The notes under the pieces were generated by a model that saw only the letters and a list, made by a program, of their open reading frames with translations, was not told where the DNA came from and searched no databases. From Sphingosinicella sp. YJ22 (lineage in GTDB: Bacteria; Pseudomonadota; Alphaproteobacteria; Sphingomonadales; Sphingomonadaceae): a stretch of DNA of 42,495 nucleotides. The number at the start of each line of letters is the position of its first letter. The stretch's first letter is position 1. The DNA lies in NCBI RefSeq assembly GCF_011320075.1, contig NZ_JAANPA010000030.1, forward strand, positions 1 to 42,495, in the 5' to 3' direction. Below, piece by piece: positions 1-11,015 of this stretch. The translations under genes were made by a program, and so were the position numbers.

Positions 1-1
1 T

Positions 2-187
2 CCCGCGCAGGAACGCGGCGAGCGCCGCGAGCGCCCGCGTCACGAGCAGCGCCCCCATGGCGAGCGGCGCCCGCGCCGCAACGGCGGCAGCGGCCCCAAC
101 CACCGCACCGCCAATGGCGGCGTGCGCAAGGGCGAGGTCGGCCGCCACAGCGGCCGCGTCCGCCGTTCGAGCGAGGCCCGCGTCTAA
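2..187 (+). CDS. C-terminal basic tail of an upstream gene (partial)
   Basis: An open frame enters from the left edge and stops at TAA 185-187. The visible 61 residues are almost entirely Arg, Gly, Pro, Asn and Glu and end in RSSEARV. Such disordered basic tails are found at the C-terminus of alphaproteobacterial RNA-acting enzymes, for example pseudouridine synthases of the RluB type or DEAD-box helicases. No folded domain is in view, so the enzyme cannot be named. A hairpin follows about 30 bases downstream, consistent with this being the end of a transcription unit. Confidence 0.55.
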   Translation, partial: PAQERGERRERPRHEQRPHGERRPRRNGGSGPNHRTANGGVRKGEVGRHSGRVRRSSEARV

Positions 188-214
188 AACGGCCGTCCGA
201 AGCTAAAATCCCGG

Positions 215-247
215 CGAGGTCTTGGCTTTACGAAGCCCAAGACCTCG
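215..247 (+). terminator. Hairpin downstream of the first gene, possible terminator
   Basis: CGAGGTCTTGGCTT (215-228) pairs with AAGCCCAAGACCTCG (233-247) through one bulged base and a 4-nt loop. No T-run follows, so intrinsic termination is uncertain; mRNA 3'-end protection is an alternative. Confidence 0.4.
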
Positions 248-330
248 GCGCCTTCCTGTGCTAGGATCCAAGTCGATCCGCCCGCGCGCCTGAGTCCGCG
301 GGAGATCAGGCGGCGTCGGGGGAAGGCGGC

Positions 331-1428
331 ATGCTTGGATCGACTGCGCTCGAAGTCGCGATTTCGGTCGTTTTCCTGTTCATCGTCATGAGCATCGTCG
401 CCTCGGCGGTGCAGGAATTCATCGAGAGCTTCCTCCAGCACCGCGCAATCCATCTCGAGCGCGGCATCCGCGAACTGCTCGGCGACGAGAGCGGCCACGA
501 GGCCGCCAAGATCTACAACCACCCGCTGGTCGCGGCCCTGTTCCGCGGCGAATATGTGCCCGGCCAAATTCGCGGCGCCGGCAAGCAGCAGCGCGGGCGC
601 CAGCGCTGGGGCCTGATGCCGCTTCGCACCCATCTCCCCAATTACATCCCGCGGCGCAATTTCGCCGTCGCGGTGCTCGATCTCTCGCTTCCCGCCGAAC
701 GGCGCGCCGGCCTTCCCGCCGATCAGGTCATGAAAGGGGTGCGAGCCGGCGCTGCGCAGCTCCCCCCGCGCCTGCGCAGCGCCGTGCTCGCGGCGGTCGA
801 CCAGGCCCAGGGCGATTGCGAGCAGACCCGACGCAATCTCGAGGACTGGTACGACAGCGCGATGGACCGGGTCGCCGGTTGGTACAAAAAGCGCACCCAG
901 CGCATCTTGTTCGCGATCGGCCTCGCACTCGCCATCGCCCTCAACATCGACACGATCACCATCGCCAAGCATCTCTATGTCGATGAATCGGTGCGCTCGG
1001 CGATCGTCGCCGAGGCCGAGGCGACCGCCCAGCGCGTCGGCGGCAGCGAGGCGACCGACAGCGCCCTGCTCGCCGCGCTCGGCTGCGCGGGGGCGGGAGA
1101 AGCGGCGCCGGCGGGCGGGGCGAAGCGCCAGGCGAGCTGCGCCCAGCAGCGCCTCGAGGACCTCAATTTCCCGATGGGCTGGGAAGAGCATCCGCTGCGC
1201 GACATCGACTATTCGGCCGGCTGGGGGCTCGCCTTCCCGATCCTGCTCAACTCGTTGTTCGGCTGGCTGCTCACCGCCGTCGCGGTTACCTTCGGCGCGC
1301 CTTTCTGGTTCGACACGCTGAACAAGATCATGGTCATCCGCTCGACCGTGAAGCCGCGCGAGAAGAGCCCCGAGGAATTTTCCGAGGACCGCCAACGCCC
1401 AAGCCTTGCCGGAGACCGGCGCGACTAG
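331..1428 (+). CDS. Uncharacterised membrane protein
   Basis: A 365-aa protein with a strong hydrophobic segment near the N-terminus (about residues 8-30), another at about 198-216 (FAIGLALAIALNI) and a third near the C-terminus (about 300-322, ending GAPFWFDTLNKI). The cytoplasmic or periplasmic middle region is charged and Arg-rich. The closing GWLLTAVAVTFGAPFWFD pattern is, from memory, shared by an uncharacterised family of bacterial membrane proteins; no function is known to me. The start at 331 places the first membrane segment right at the N-terminus, and an AAGGCGG sequence precedes the ATG. The neighbouring TetR gene is convergent and gives no functional hint. Confidence 0.8.
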   Translation: MLGSTALEVAISVVFLFIVMSIVASAVQEFIESFLQHRAIHLERGIRELLGDESGHEAAKIYNHPLVAALFRGEYVPGQIRGAGKQQRGRQRWGLMPLRTHLPNYIPRRNFAVAVLDLSLPAERRAGLPADQVMKGVRAGAAQLPPRLRSAVLAAVDQAQGDCEQTRRNLEDWYDSAMDRVAGWYKKRTQRILFAIGLALAIALNIDTITIAKHLYVDESVRSAIVAEAEATAQRVGGSEATDSALLAALGCAGAGEAAPAGGAKRQASCAQQRLEDLNFPMGWEEHPLRDIDYSAGWGLAFPILLNSLFGWLLTAVAVTFGAPFWFDTLNKIMVIRSTVKPREKSPEEFSEDRQRPSLAGDRRD

Positions 1429-1436
1429 GCGAGAGG

Positions 1437-2102
1437 TCAGGCTCCGAACACCGCCTTGACATGCTCGCGGTAGATACGCGTCTGGCGGCCCATCAGATAT
1501 TTGTCGTCGAGCGCCTTGGACAGAACGATGGCGCCCTCCACGATCACCGTCAGCATGTCGGCGAGCGCCTCGAGGTCCGCCTCGCTTCGCGGCGGGTAGC
1601 GCTCGGCGATCTCCTCGATCCAGCTCGCGAAGCGGCGGCGCAGCGCCATCACGCTGTCGCGGTTCATCTGCAGCACCACCCGGTCGAACAAGGCGGCCTG
1701 GTAGGTGATCGTCGCGATCAGGCAGCCGGGATGAAGCTCCGGCATATCGTCCATCGCCTCGGCATAGAGGTTGAGGAACAGGAGGAAGCTCTGGAGCGGG
1801 TCGTCGCACAGCGACCGCGCCCGCTCGGTCAGCCCGTCGATCAGCTCGTTGTCCTCGCTGATGAAGCGGTGGAGGAGCTGCCGCGCGAGGTCGTTCTTGT
1901 CGCGGAAATGGTAGAAGAAGCCGCTCTTGGTGATCCCGGCCGCCTCGACCAGTTCCTCGATCGAGGTCGCAGCGAAGCCTTTGTGGACGATCGAGTCATA
2001 GGCGATGTCGAGGATTCGCTGGCGCGTGCGCTCGCCCTTGGTCAGGACCTCGGGGTCAAGCTGTACCGATGGTGCAGTTTTCTCGCCGACTCTCTCGGGC
2101 AT
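1437..2102 (-). CDS. TetR/AcrR family transcriptional regulator
   Basis: The N-terminal DNA-binding domain (about residues 23-70) has the TetR pattern: TRQRILDIAYDSIVHKGFAA, then SIEELVEAAGITKSGFFYHF as the helix-turn-helix, followed by DKNDLARQLL. The remaining all-helical part would hold the ligand pocket and dimer interface. I chose the ATG at 2102 (221 aa); an upstream alternative at 2141 only adds 13 non-conserved residues. The gene is divergent from the hydroxylase-hydrolase pair starting at 2257, so by the usual logic of this family it may repress that pair. I saw no clear dyad operator in the 150-bp gap. Ligand unknown. Confidence 0.9.
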   Translation of the reverse strand: MPERVGEKTAPSVQLDPEVLTKGERTRQRILDIAYDSIVHKGFAATSIEELVEAAGITKSGFFYHFRDKNDLARQLLHRFISEDNELIDGLTERARSLCDDPLQSFLLFLNLYAEAMDDMPELHPGCLIATITYQAALFDRVVLQMNRDSVMALRRRFASWIEEIAERYPPRSEADLEALADMLTVIVEGAIVLSKALDDKYLMGRQTRIYREHVKAVFGA

Positions 2103-2256
2103 TGCCGCCTGAGCCTTTCGAAGACCGCGCCAAGTTACCACGCAGGCGCGCTTTTCCCTAGCATCTGATAAAAGACCGCGCGCTCGCTAGAGGCGCCGCC
2201 GCCTCTGCCCGTATCTCCGGCTCACCTGCTGTCGGGGATTTTGAGGGAGAGATGCA

Positions 2257-2979
2257 GTGTTGGGATTGTACCATTTCATCGCGTTCGGCCTGTTCGCCGC
2301 CTTCGTCGCGGCGGACCTGATCGTCCGCGCACGGGCCTTCCCGGAGGTGGCCTTGTGGCCATTGAAGGGGCTGGCCTTCTTCGCGCTCTACTTCACGGTC
2401 GCGACCTTCGCGCCGCTGATGTGGGACGGCTGGCTCGGCGAGCATCGTCTCGTCGACGCCACCGCCCTGCCGTTCTGGCTCCAGGTTGCCGGCGGCTTCG
2501 TCGCGCTCGAGTTCGGAATCTATATCTGGCACCGGACGATGCACAATGCGCCGTTCCTGTGGCGCTGGTTCCACCAGATGCACCACAGCGCCGAGCGCAT
2601 CGACATCTGGGGCGCCTTCTACTTCCACCCGTTCGACATGATCGGCTGGTCGCTGCTCGGAAGCCTTGCGCTCGTGCTTGGCTTCGGGATCAGCGCCGAG
2701 GCGGCGATCTGGATCAACGTCGCGGCGACCTTCCTGTCGATGTTCACCCATGCGAACATCAAGACGCCGCGCTGGCTCGGCTACATCGTCGCGCGCCCGG
2801 AAAGCCATGCGCTCCACCACGAGCGCGGGGTCCACGGCCGCAATTATGCCGACGTGCCCTGGTTCGACATGATCTTCGGCACGTTCGAAAATCCGCGCAG
2901 CTTCGACGGCGAGGTCGGCTTCTACGACGGCGGCTCGAAGCGCCTCGGCGCGATGCTTGCGGGGAGGGTGATCGCATGA
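2257..2979 (+). CDS. Fatty acid hydroxylase / sterol desaturase family membrane di-iron oxygenase
   Basis: 240 aa with membrane segments near residues 3-22, 37-53, 72-90 and 125-160. The family's histidine clusters are all present: HRTMH (92-96), HQMHH (106-110), and a C-terminal cluster from HALHH (184-188) to His193; together they bind the non-haem di-iron centre that hydroxylates or desaturates a lipid-like substrate. The substrate cannot be read from sequence. The start is GTG at 2257 with GAGGGAGAG 7-14 bases upstream; the nearby ATG at 2252 is out of frame. The stop overlaps the start of the next gene (ATGA), so the two are very likely translated from one mRNA. Confidence 0.9.
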   Translation: MLGLYHFIAFGLFAAFVAADLIVRARAFPEVALWPLKGLAFFALYFTVATFAPLMWDGWLGEHRLVDATALPFWLQVAGGFVALEFGIYIWHRTMHNAPFLWRWFHQMHHSAERIDIWGAFYFHPFDMIGWSLLGSLALVLGFGISAEAAIWINVAATFLSMFTHANIKTPRWLGYIVARPESHALHHERGVHGRNYADVPWFDMIFGTFENPRSFDGEVGFYDGGSKRLGAMLAGRVIA

Positions 2980-3986
2980 TCCGGTCGCTGCTTCCCGCAT
3001 TCGCCCTTGCCGCAACGCTCGGCATGGTCAGCGCCGCCGGCATTTCCTACGCCTCCGCCGCGCCGCCGCGGCCGGCGGGTTCGTGGGCGCCGATTGGGCT
3101 GAGCCTGGGTGGAGCCGAGATCGCCGCGGCCCAGCCGGAGCAGGCCCGCCCCGCCCCGGTCGACCAGGCCGGCTGGGCGGCGCGCAAGCAGCGGGTGCGG
3201 CTGCCCAACGGGATCGAGCTCGCTTATGTCGAGCTCGGCAACCCCGCAGGGCGGCCGGTCCTGCTCCTCCACGGCTACACCGACACCAGCCGCGTCTGGT
3301 CGATCGTCGCGCCCTGGCTCGCCGACTACCGGCTGCTAATCCCCGACCAGCGCGGCCACGGCGCCTCGTCGGCGCCGGACTGCTGTTATGCGATGTCCGA
3401 ATTCGCCAACGACGCGCGCCTGTTCCTCGACGCGCTTGGCATCGAACGCACCGCCATCGTCGGCTCGTCGATGGGCTCGATGGTGGCGCAGGTCTTCGCC
3501 GCCGAATATCCCGGCCGGGTCGACCGCATCGCCCTGGCCGGCTCGACCGCGCTCGTTCCGGTTCGCCGCGGCGACGCCTTCTGGACCTCGATCATGGCCT
3601 TGCGCGATCCGATTGCGTCCAACGCGGACTTCCTTCGCGAGTTCAGCCCGGGCGCGAGCCCGACTCCGGTCGACGCGACCTTCGTGCGCTATTTCGACCG
3701 CGAAATGGCGGCCGTGCCGTTCCACGTCTGGCGCGCCGTCCCGCGCCAATTGCTCGACGTGCCGATCGGCCGCTACGCCCCGGACATCGGCGCCGACGTG
3801 CTCATCCTGTCGGGTGGCCGCGACCCGATCTTCCCGGCGGAGCACCACCGCGCATTGGTGCAGGCCTATCCGCGCGCGGAGGCGCATGTGTTCGCCGACC
3901 TCGGGCACAATCTGGTCGTGGAGCGGCCACACGAGGTTGGCCCAGTGCTCGCGGCTTTCCTGCGCCGCCCGCTCGCAATCAGATGA
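2976..3986 (+). CDS. Exported alpha/beta hydrolase
   Basis: 336 aa. The first about 29 residues form a signal-peptide-like segment (charged MIRS, hydrophobic core, then YASAAP), suggesting export. The alpha/beta-hydrolase fold follows from about residue 72: oxyanion region LLLHGY (97-101), DQRGHG (124-129), nucleophile elbow GSSMG with Ser165, Asp283 in GGRDPIF and His311 in LGHNLVV as the likely triad. The ATG at 2976 overlaps the preceding stop as ATGA, indicating translational coupling to the membrane oxygenase; a joint role in modifying a lipid or ester substrate is an inference. Two adjacent cysteines (DCCY, 135-138) lie in the cap region. Confidence 0.9.
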   Translation: MIRSLLPAFALAATLGMVSAAGISYASAAPPRPAGSWAPIGLSLGGAEIAAAQPEQARPAPVDQAGWAARKQRVRLPNGIELAYVELGNPAGRPVLLLHGYTDTSRVWSIVAPWLADYRLLIPDQRGHGASSAPDCCYAMSEFANDARLFLDALGIERTAIVGSSMGSMVAQVFAAEYPGRVDRIALAGSTALVPVRRGDAFWTSIMALRDPIASNADFLREFSPGASPTPVDATFVRYFDREMAAVPFHVWRAVPRQLLDVPIGRYAPDIGADVLILSGGRDPIFPAEHHRALVQAYPRAEAHVFADLGHNLVVERPHEVGPVLAAFLRRPLAIR

Positions 3987-4070
3987 AGCTCGCCTGGCGG
4001 CGTGTTTCCTCCCGGCCAGCACGCTTGAAGGTCAGAAGCGATCAGCTTTCGCCGCCAAGCCGGCCAGCGT

Positions 4071-5579
4071 CTACACGGACGAAAGGAACGGCTTGCTGGG
4101 CGCGTAGAAATATTCCCCGCCCTTCAGTGTCACCGCCGAGTCGAAGTCGAACTCGACCGTGCCGCCGTTGGGGTTGTTCCAATATCTGGGCCAGTGCTGC
4201 GCCTCGTCCTCGTCCTGGCCGATCAACGGATCGTCGCCCGTGTTGCGCTGGAAGAACGGAATCAGGCCGGAGGGAAACTCGTTGTTGTCGATCCATACGC
4301 GTTGAATGAACTCGAATTGGTCCTCGATGTTTGATTGGAAACACATGAACACGAGGCCGCGCGGACCGGCTTCCTGTGAGTCATATTCGTCCGGGTCGCA
4401 TTTGATGTCGGGATGCGGCTTGCCATAGGGAATGCCGCGGCGCGCGATCCGCCGCGCCGCCTCTTCCTGAAGCGTGGTCTGCGGGGTCGTCCCGCGCGGG
4501 TTCGCCTTGCGGATGTGGGCGTGCATCGGGCATTTGAGGCCCTTCTTGTCGCTGCTGTGCATGAAGTGGTTTTCCACCTCCAGGCCGATGCTCGGCACCT
4601 GGCCCGCCGTCAGCGGCGTTCCATCCACGAAGCGTCCGACGACATAGGCGCCGGCCAGGTACGGAGGGATGTCGACCTCATCGGCGAGCGCCGCCACCCG
4701 TTGGTGGAACAAGTCATAGTCCTGCTCCAGCTTGCGGTAGACGAAGAAGCTTCCATAGGCGTCCGGCGCGGTCGCGAACGGATCGGCCGTGAGGATGAGA
4801 TCGAGGCTCGCCGCCGGGTCCCAATCGCCCGCCTGCGGCGGCACCCGGCCCTGGTCCTTGTCATAATCCTCGAGATCCTTGCGGGTGAACAGCGGCTGGC
4901 TGATGCCGTCGAAATAGCCGAAATGCTCGATCGGCTCGAACCGGCCGGGCTGTCCGGGAATCGGCCGGCGCAGGACCCGGCCGTCCTGGACGTGGGTGAT
5001 CGTGCCGATCCCGGCCAGCTCTTCCCTATGCTGCTCGACCTTGTTCAGCAGGCGCGACAGGTCGCCATCCACTTCGTCGTCTGCGAGCGTGAGCAGGGCG
5101 TGGATCACTCCCTGGAAACCCGCCTCCCATTGCGCGGGTGCCGGGTCGCGATTGCGCAGCTTGAGGTGGACTCCCAGCGCGAGCTCGGGGCCGATGAACT
5201 TGTCGCGGTTCTTCATGCCTTTCAGGAAGGCCGTGCTGGGCAGGCGCTTGGGATCGAGACCGAGATAGGTGTAGCCGGCGGCGGACAGGAAGAAACCCGT
5301 CACGAGGCCGCCGTCGAAGGTGGTCCCCGCTCCTTTCGCTTCGGCCCGTTGCTCGCTCTGCCGCCGCTGATCGCCCGCCGAGGTCACGTCGGGCGCCACC
5401 TTCGTCCTGATCCAGGCCCGAACCGCTGCGCGGTCGCCGGTGAAGCGGATGAAAAGGTGGCGCGCGTGGTTACGCCCGTGCGATGCCAATATGTTGGCTT
5501 GCAGATTGTCGAGCATCGCCGGGTAGTCGCCACTGCCCAAGTCGACTTGCCGAGCGGACACTTTGAGATTGATGGCCAT
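4071..5579 (-). CDS. DyP-type haem peroxidase
   Basis: 502 aa. Family marks are clear: the GXXDG-type motif FGYFDGISQP with the distal catalytic Asp224, and CPMHAHIRKANPR (350-362), where His355 is the expected proximal haem ligand, followed by ARRGIPYG. The length matches the longer DyP subfamilies rather than the about 300-aa class B enzymes. DyPs oxidise dyes, phenols or unknown physiological substrates with H2O2. No signal peptide or twin-arginine motif is seen (MAINLKVSARQVD), so it is probably cytoplasmic or cargo of a compartment; no encapsulin gene is nearby. GGGAAGGAACC precedes the ATG at 5579. It is divergent from uvrA with a 352-bp gap. Confidence 0.93.
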   Translation of the reverse strand: MAINLKVSARQVDLGSGDYPAMLDNLQANILASHGRNHARHLFIRFTGDRAAVRAWIRTKVAPDVTSAGDQRRQSEQRAEAKGAGTTFDGGLVTGFFLSAAGYTYLGLDPKRLPSTAFLKGMKNRDKFIGPELALGVHLKLRNRDPAPAQWEAGFQGVIHALLTLADDEVDGDLSRLLNKVEQHREELAGIGTITHVQDGRVLRRPIPGQPGRFEPIEHFGYFDGISQPLFTRKDLEDYDKDQGRVPPQAGDWDPAASLDLILTADPFATAPDAYGSFFVYRKLEQDYDLFHQRVAALADEVDIPPYLAGAYVVGRFVDGTPLTAGQVPSIGLEVENHFMHSSDKKGLKCPMHAHIRKANPRGTTPQTTLQEEAARRIARRGIPYGKPHPDIKCDPDEYDSQEAGPRGLVFMCFQSNIEDQFEFIQRVWIDNNEFPSGLIPFFQRNTGDDPLIGQDEDEAQHWPRYWNNPNGGTVEFDFDSAVTLKGGEYFYAPSKPFLSSV

Positions 5580-5872
5580 GGCGGTTCCTTCCCGTTGAGG
5601 AGGGCCGGCCTAGCCGTCGATGATCTGCGTATCGGCCGCTGAGGGCGCGTTGCGGGCTCGCCGAGGGTGCCGTCGCGGTGGATTCGGCCGGCGGACGACC
5701 CGCAGCGGCCCGGAATCCAGCGCGGCTTTTCGCTCGGCGGCGGACAGGCATGCTCCCCCCTCCACCTGCCATAGTCTTCGCAACGCGGGAAAACTGTCGC
5801 TCGAATGACTCCGCAACGGTGCCGCTCCGGCTTGTCTTTGGGGCAGCGGGTACCCACTTGAGCCGTCTCGCG
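5580..5872. other. Intergenic region between DyP and uvrA
   Basis: About 290 bases upstream of both divergent genes. I see no convincing gene here; short frames on both strands lack ribosome-binding sites and family features. The uvrA control elements sit at its right end. Confidence 0.5.
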
Positions 5873-5901
5873 TTGACCCCCGGCGCGTCCCCCATTAGAC
5901 A
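5873..5901 (+). promoter_or_regulatory. uvrA promoter
   Basis: TTGACC (5873-5878), 17-base spacer, TAGACA (5896-5901). This is a reasonable sigma-70-type pair and would start transcription near 5907, inside the LexA box that follows. Confidence 0.6.
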
Positions 5902-5902
5902 A

Positions 5903-5917
5903 GAACATAGCTGGAAC
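5903..5917 (+). promoter_or_regulatory. LexA (SOS) box upstream of uvrA
   Basis: GAAC-N7-GAAC: GAACATAGCTGGAAC. Alphaproteobacterial LexA binds the direct repeat GTTC-N7-GTTC or its complement, which this matches exactly. It overlaps the predicted transcription start and ends 14 bases before the uvrA ATG, the expected place for repression of a DNA-repair gene. Confidence 0.85.
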
Positions 5918-5931
5918 AGGTCGGTCGTCCG

Positions 5932-8934
<3,003 letters not shown>

Positions 8935-8968
8935 GCCTTGACCGCCGCCTTCTAGATTGCGCTGCCGA

Positions 8969-9274
8969 CTACCCCCTGTTCGAGCCAAAGAGAGAGCCCA
9001 CGTGTTTGGCGAAATCATCGGTTGATTCGAGGCGCCTCTCCACGGCCGCCTGCGCCTTCTTCAGGCTTACTAGGAGATTATCCAATATTGCTGGAAACCC
9101 CGTCCTAAATATGTAACTTTCATTGAGGCTATTCAGACTAAATACGTGGCGACCAGTGAATACTGGGACCCCTTCGTCGTCGTCCTCTTCTTCTTCGATT
9201 CTAATATCGGCTAACAATTCTGCTGGAGCGGTCGCTGGATCAGCATCAAGGTAAATGTTAACCTCCCGCACCAT
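8969..9274 (-). CDS. Hypothetical protein, AT-rich, starting inside a repeat
   Basis: About 101 aa from ATG 9274. The sequence has an acidic run (RIEEEEDDDEG) and a predicted helical C-terminal half (FPAILDNLLVSLKKAQAAVE). I do not recognise a family. The coding DNA is clearly more AT-rich than its neighbours and uses codons such as TTA and ATA, suggesting recent acquisition. Its first five codons (MVREV) belong to the 148-bp repeat that recurs at 9893, while everything after is unique, so the repeat may have supplied its start region. A longer frame begins at 9427, but its extra residues are encoded by repeat DNA. Confidence 0.55.
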   Translation of the reverse strand: MVREVNIYLDADPATAPAELLADIRIEEEEDDDEGVPVFTGRHVFSLNSLNESYIFRTGFPAILDNLLVSLKKAQAAVERRLESTDDFAKHVGSLFGSNRG

Positions 9275-9408
9275 CCGCTTCCGCTCCCGCTCGTCCGCAT
9301 AGGCCCAGCGCGTCGCGTTCACCCCCTTCGGGCAGGGCGGGACTCCGCCCGGGCCCTCGGGCGGGGGCTCTGGTCGCTGGGGCGGGCGCCGGTCAGCCAG
9401 CGCGGCAT
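9261..9408. repeat. 148-bp direct repeat, copy 1
   Basis: Nearly identical to 9893-10040, same orientation and length, with about eight differences by eye. On the minus strand it reads through RWAYADERERKRMVREV. Together with copy 2 it brackets the H-type lectin gene. Confidence 0.9.
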
Positions 9409-9565
9409 CTCCCTCCCGCTGAGGCACAGGAACGGTGGAGCCGGGGTCGTCACCGCCACCAACTTTTGCAAGCTCCGCAGTGACTTCAATGCGGACCCAT
9501 CTCCGCTTGAGGCGTTGCGCTCACTCCGGCCAGAATACCGGTCCCAATCCGAAGAGGGGGTCTTC

Positions 9566-9856
9566 ATGAAAACGAGGTCGGGGACGGAGAATATCAGCGA
9601 GTATCCAAATGGCGACTGGTGGACGGGTTCGGGGTCGCGCGAGCGCACCAAGCACGTCGATTTCAAACCACCGTTCAGGGAACCGCCAGCTGTCATGGCC
9701 GCGCTCTCGCTGCTCGACGTGTCGAAGCGTGATAACGTTCGGATCAACGTGGAGGCCAGGAACGTCACCAAGAGCAGCTTTGACCTTCACATTTCCACCT
9801 GGGGCGGCACAGGCATCGCGAGCGTGACTGCCTCGTGGATCGCCGTGGGCGAGTAG
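9566..9856 (+). CDS. H-type lectin domain protein
   Basis: 96 aa. The C-terminal 65 residues match the H-type lectin (Helix pomatia agglutinin-like) pattern: VDFKPPFREPPAVMAAL, then RNVTKSSFDLHIST followed by W, and a final ASWIAVGE. These small beta-sandwich domains bind sugars, often GalNAc, as trimers or hexamers. WWTGSGS precedes the domain as expected. The start is ATG 9566 because AGAGGGGG lies 7 bases upstream; the frame is open further left without a better start. No signal peptide is evident, so how it would reach a glycan is unclear. It sits alone between the two direct repeats in lower-GC DNA, which argues for transfer. Sugar specificity cannot be judged. Confidence 0.75.
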   Translation: MKTRSGTENISEYPNGDWWTGSGSRERTKHVDFKPPFREPPAVMAALSLLDVSKRDNVRINVEARNVTKSSFDLHISTWGGTGIASVTASWIAVGE

Positions 9857-9892
9857 CCGCTTCGGGCGAGGCGCGGCGGTTCTCATCCCCGC

Positions 9893-10040
9893 ACCTCCCG
9901 CACCATCCGCTTGCGCTCCCGCTCGTCCGCATAGGCCCAGCGCGTCGCGTTCACCCCCTTCGGGCAGGGCGGGACTCCGCCCGGGCCTTCGGGCGGGGCT
10001 CGTGGTCGCTGGGGCGGGCGCCGGCCAGCCAGCCGGGCAT
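9893..10040. repeat. 148-bp direct repeat, copy 2
   Basis: Second copy of 9261-9408, 632 bases downstream in the same orientation. Here the minus-strand frame through RWAYADERERKRMVREV stops after two further codons, so no gene is launched from this copy. Confidence 0.9.
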
Positions 10041-10109
10041 GTCCAAGCCGCGCATCGGATCAGGGCGGCGGCGCACGGCGTCTGTTACCCACCCGCGCCC
10101 CGCCCCGGC

Positions 10110-10733
10110 CTACGGGCAGAAGCCCAGCCAGCGGCAGGTCGTCTCGAAGGCGCCGTCAATCATCTTGTAGGCGTGGTGGATCGGGTCGATCATCTTCGCG
10201 GCCTCGCGCCAGATCCGGTCCCACGCGCCCTTGCCAAGGGCCTCGTCCACGAACTCCGCCACATAGCCGCAGATATTGGCGTCGAAGAGCTTCTCGAACG
10301 CCTCCGCGGCGATCTTCGCCTCAGCCCCGTCCGGGGCCGGCACTCCGACCGCCGCGAGCCCGGCCTTCAGGCCGGCCCGGATCACCGCCTTGCAGCCGGT
10401 GCAGGGCAGCCTGTCGGCCATCTCGCGCATCTTCCGGCTGACCCAGCCGATGAAGACCCGGAACCGCGCGCGCGCCCGCGACTGGAGCCACACGGTCATG
10501 TCCGTGGCCCGGTCGGCGAGCCTTCCGCCGAACGCCCTGATCCGCCCGAACAGGGTGGTTGGCGGAACCCCGTCGGCCTCGACCCAGGAGTCGAAGTCCA
10601 CCTTGTCGCCGTCGAGCTGCTCGATCAGGATGAGAACGGTGCGCGTGTCCCCGTCGCCGAACCGCGGCACGACGACGTCGATCTTTTGCTCGCCGTCCGC
10701 CTCGACTTCGATCTCGATCGTCGTGAACTGCAT
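10110..10733 (-). CDS. Hypothetical protein
   Basis: 207 aa. The N-terminal 55 residues look like a beta-rich domain (MQFTTIEIEVEADGEQKIDV, TRTVLILIEQLDG); the rest is helical and contains a CTGC motif (about 112-115) followed by AVIRAGLKAGLAAVGVPAPD, and ends CRWLGFCP. I do not recognise the family. There is no signal peptide or membrane segment. GGGGGAG lies just upstream of the ATG, supporting the start. It is divergent from the gene at 11016, with an inverted repeat at 10810-10836 between them. Confidence 0.7.
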   Translation of the reverse strand: MQFTTIEIEVEADGEQKIDVVVPRFGDGDTRTVLILIEQLDGDKVDFDSWVEADGVPPTTLFGRIRAFGGRLADRATDMTVWLQSRARARFRVFIGWVSRKMREMADRLPCTGCKAVIRAGLKAGLAAVGVPAPDGAEAKIAAEAFEKLFDANICGYVAEFVDEALGKGAWDRIWREAAKMIDPIHHAYKMIDGAFETTCRWLGFCP

Positions 10734-10809
10734 GGCCGCCCGACTCCCCCGCTCAAGGTCCTGCAGAAATGCGCGCCGATACTATCATCCCGGCGCGCCG
10801 GCGCACAGG

Positions 10810-10836
10810 AATCCTATGTCACTGAAAAATAGGATT
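10810..10836. promoter_or_regulatory. Inverted repeat in a divergent gap
   Basis: AATCCTAT (10810-10817) and ATAGGATT (10829-10836), perfect 8-bp arms with an 11-base spacer, in an AT-rich patch between divergent genes. A possible operator. Confidence 0.4.
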
Positions 10837-10989
10837 TCGGCTGATCTATCCTCGCGATGGGGCGGCTCGCCGAAACCTCCGCGCCGTCGAAGCGGCGAAC
10901 CATGAGCCCGGATTACGGTGACAGCGCACCAGGATTACAATCCCGGCGTCTGGCAGCCGAGAAAATCGGTTCTCGCCGCTTTCCTACAG

Positions 10990-11006
10990 ATAACCAAATG
11001 GGTTAT
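10990..11006. promoter_or_regulatory. Inverted repeat over the putative promoter of the 11016 gene
   Basis: ATAACC-AAATG-GGTTAT, perfect 6-bp arms. The right arm runs into TATAGAT (11004-11010), a plausible -10 element that would put the transcript start at or near ATG 11016. A possible operator covering the -10 box. Confidence 0.4.
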
Positions 11007-11015
11007 AGATCCCCG

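Noticed and set aside
10002-10832. Plus-strand frame opposite the 10110-10733 gene
   Set aside because: No ribosome-binding site or motif; its translation is Arg/Pro/Asp-rich as expected for a shadow, and the minus-strand gene has a good start.
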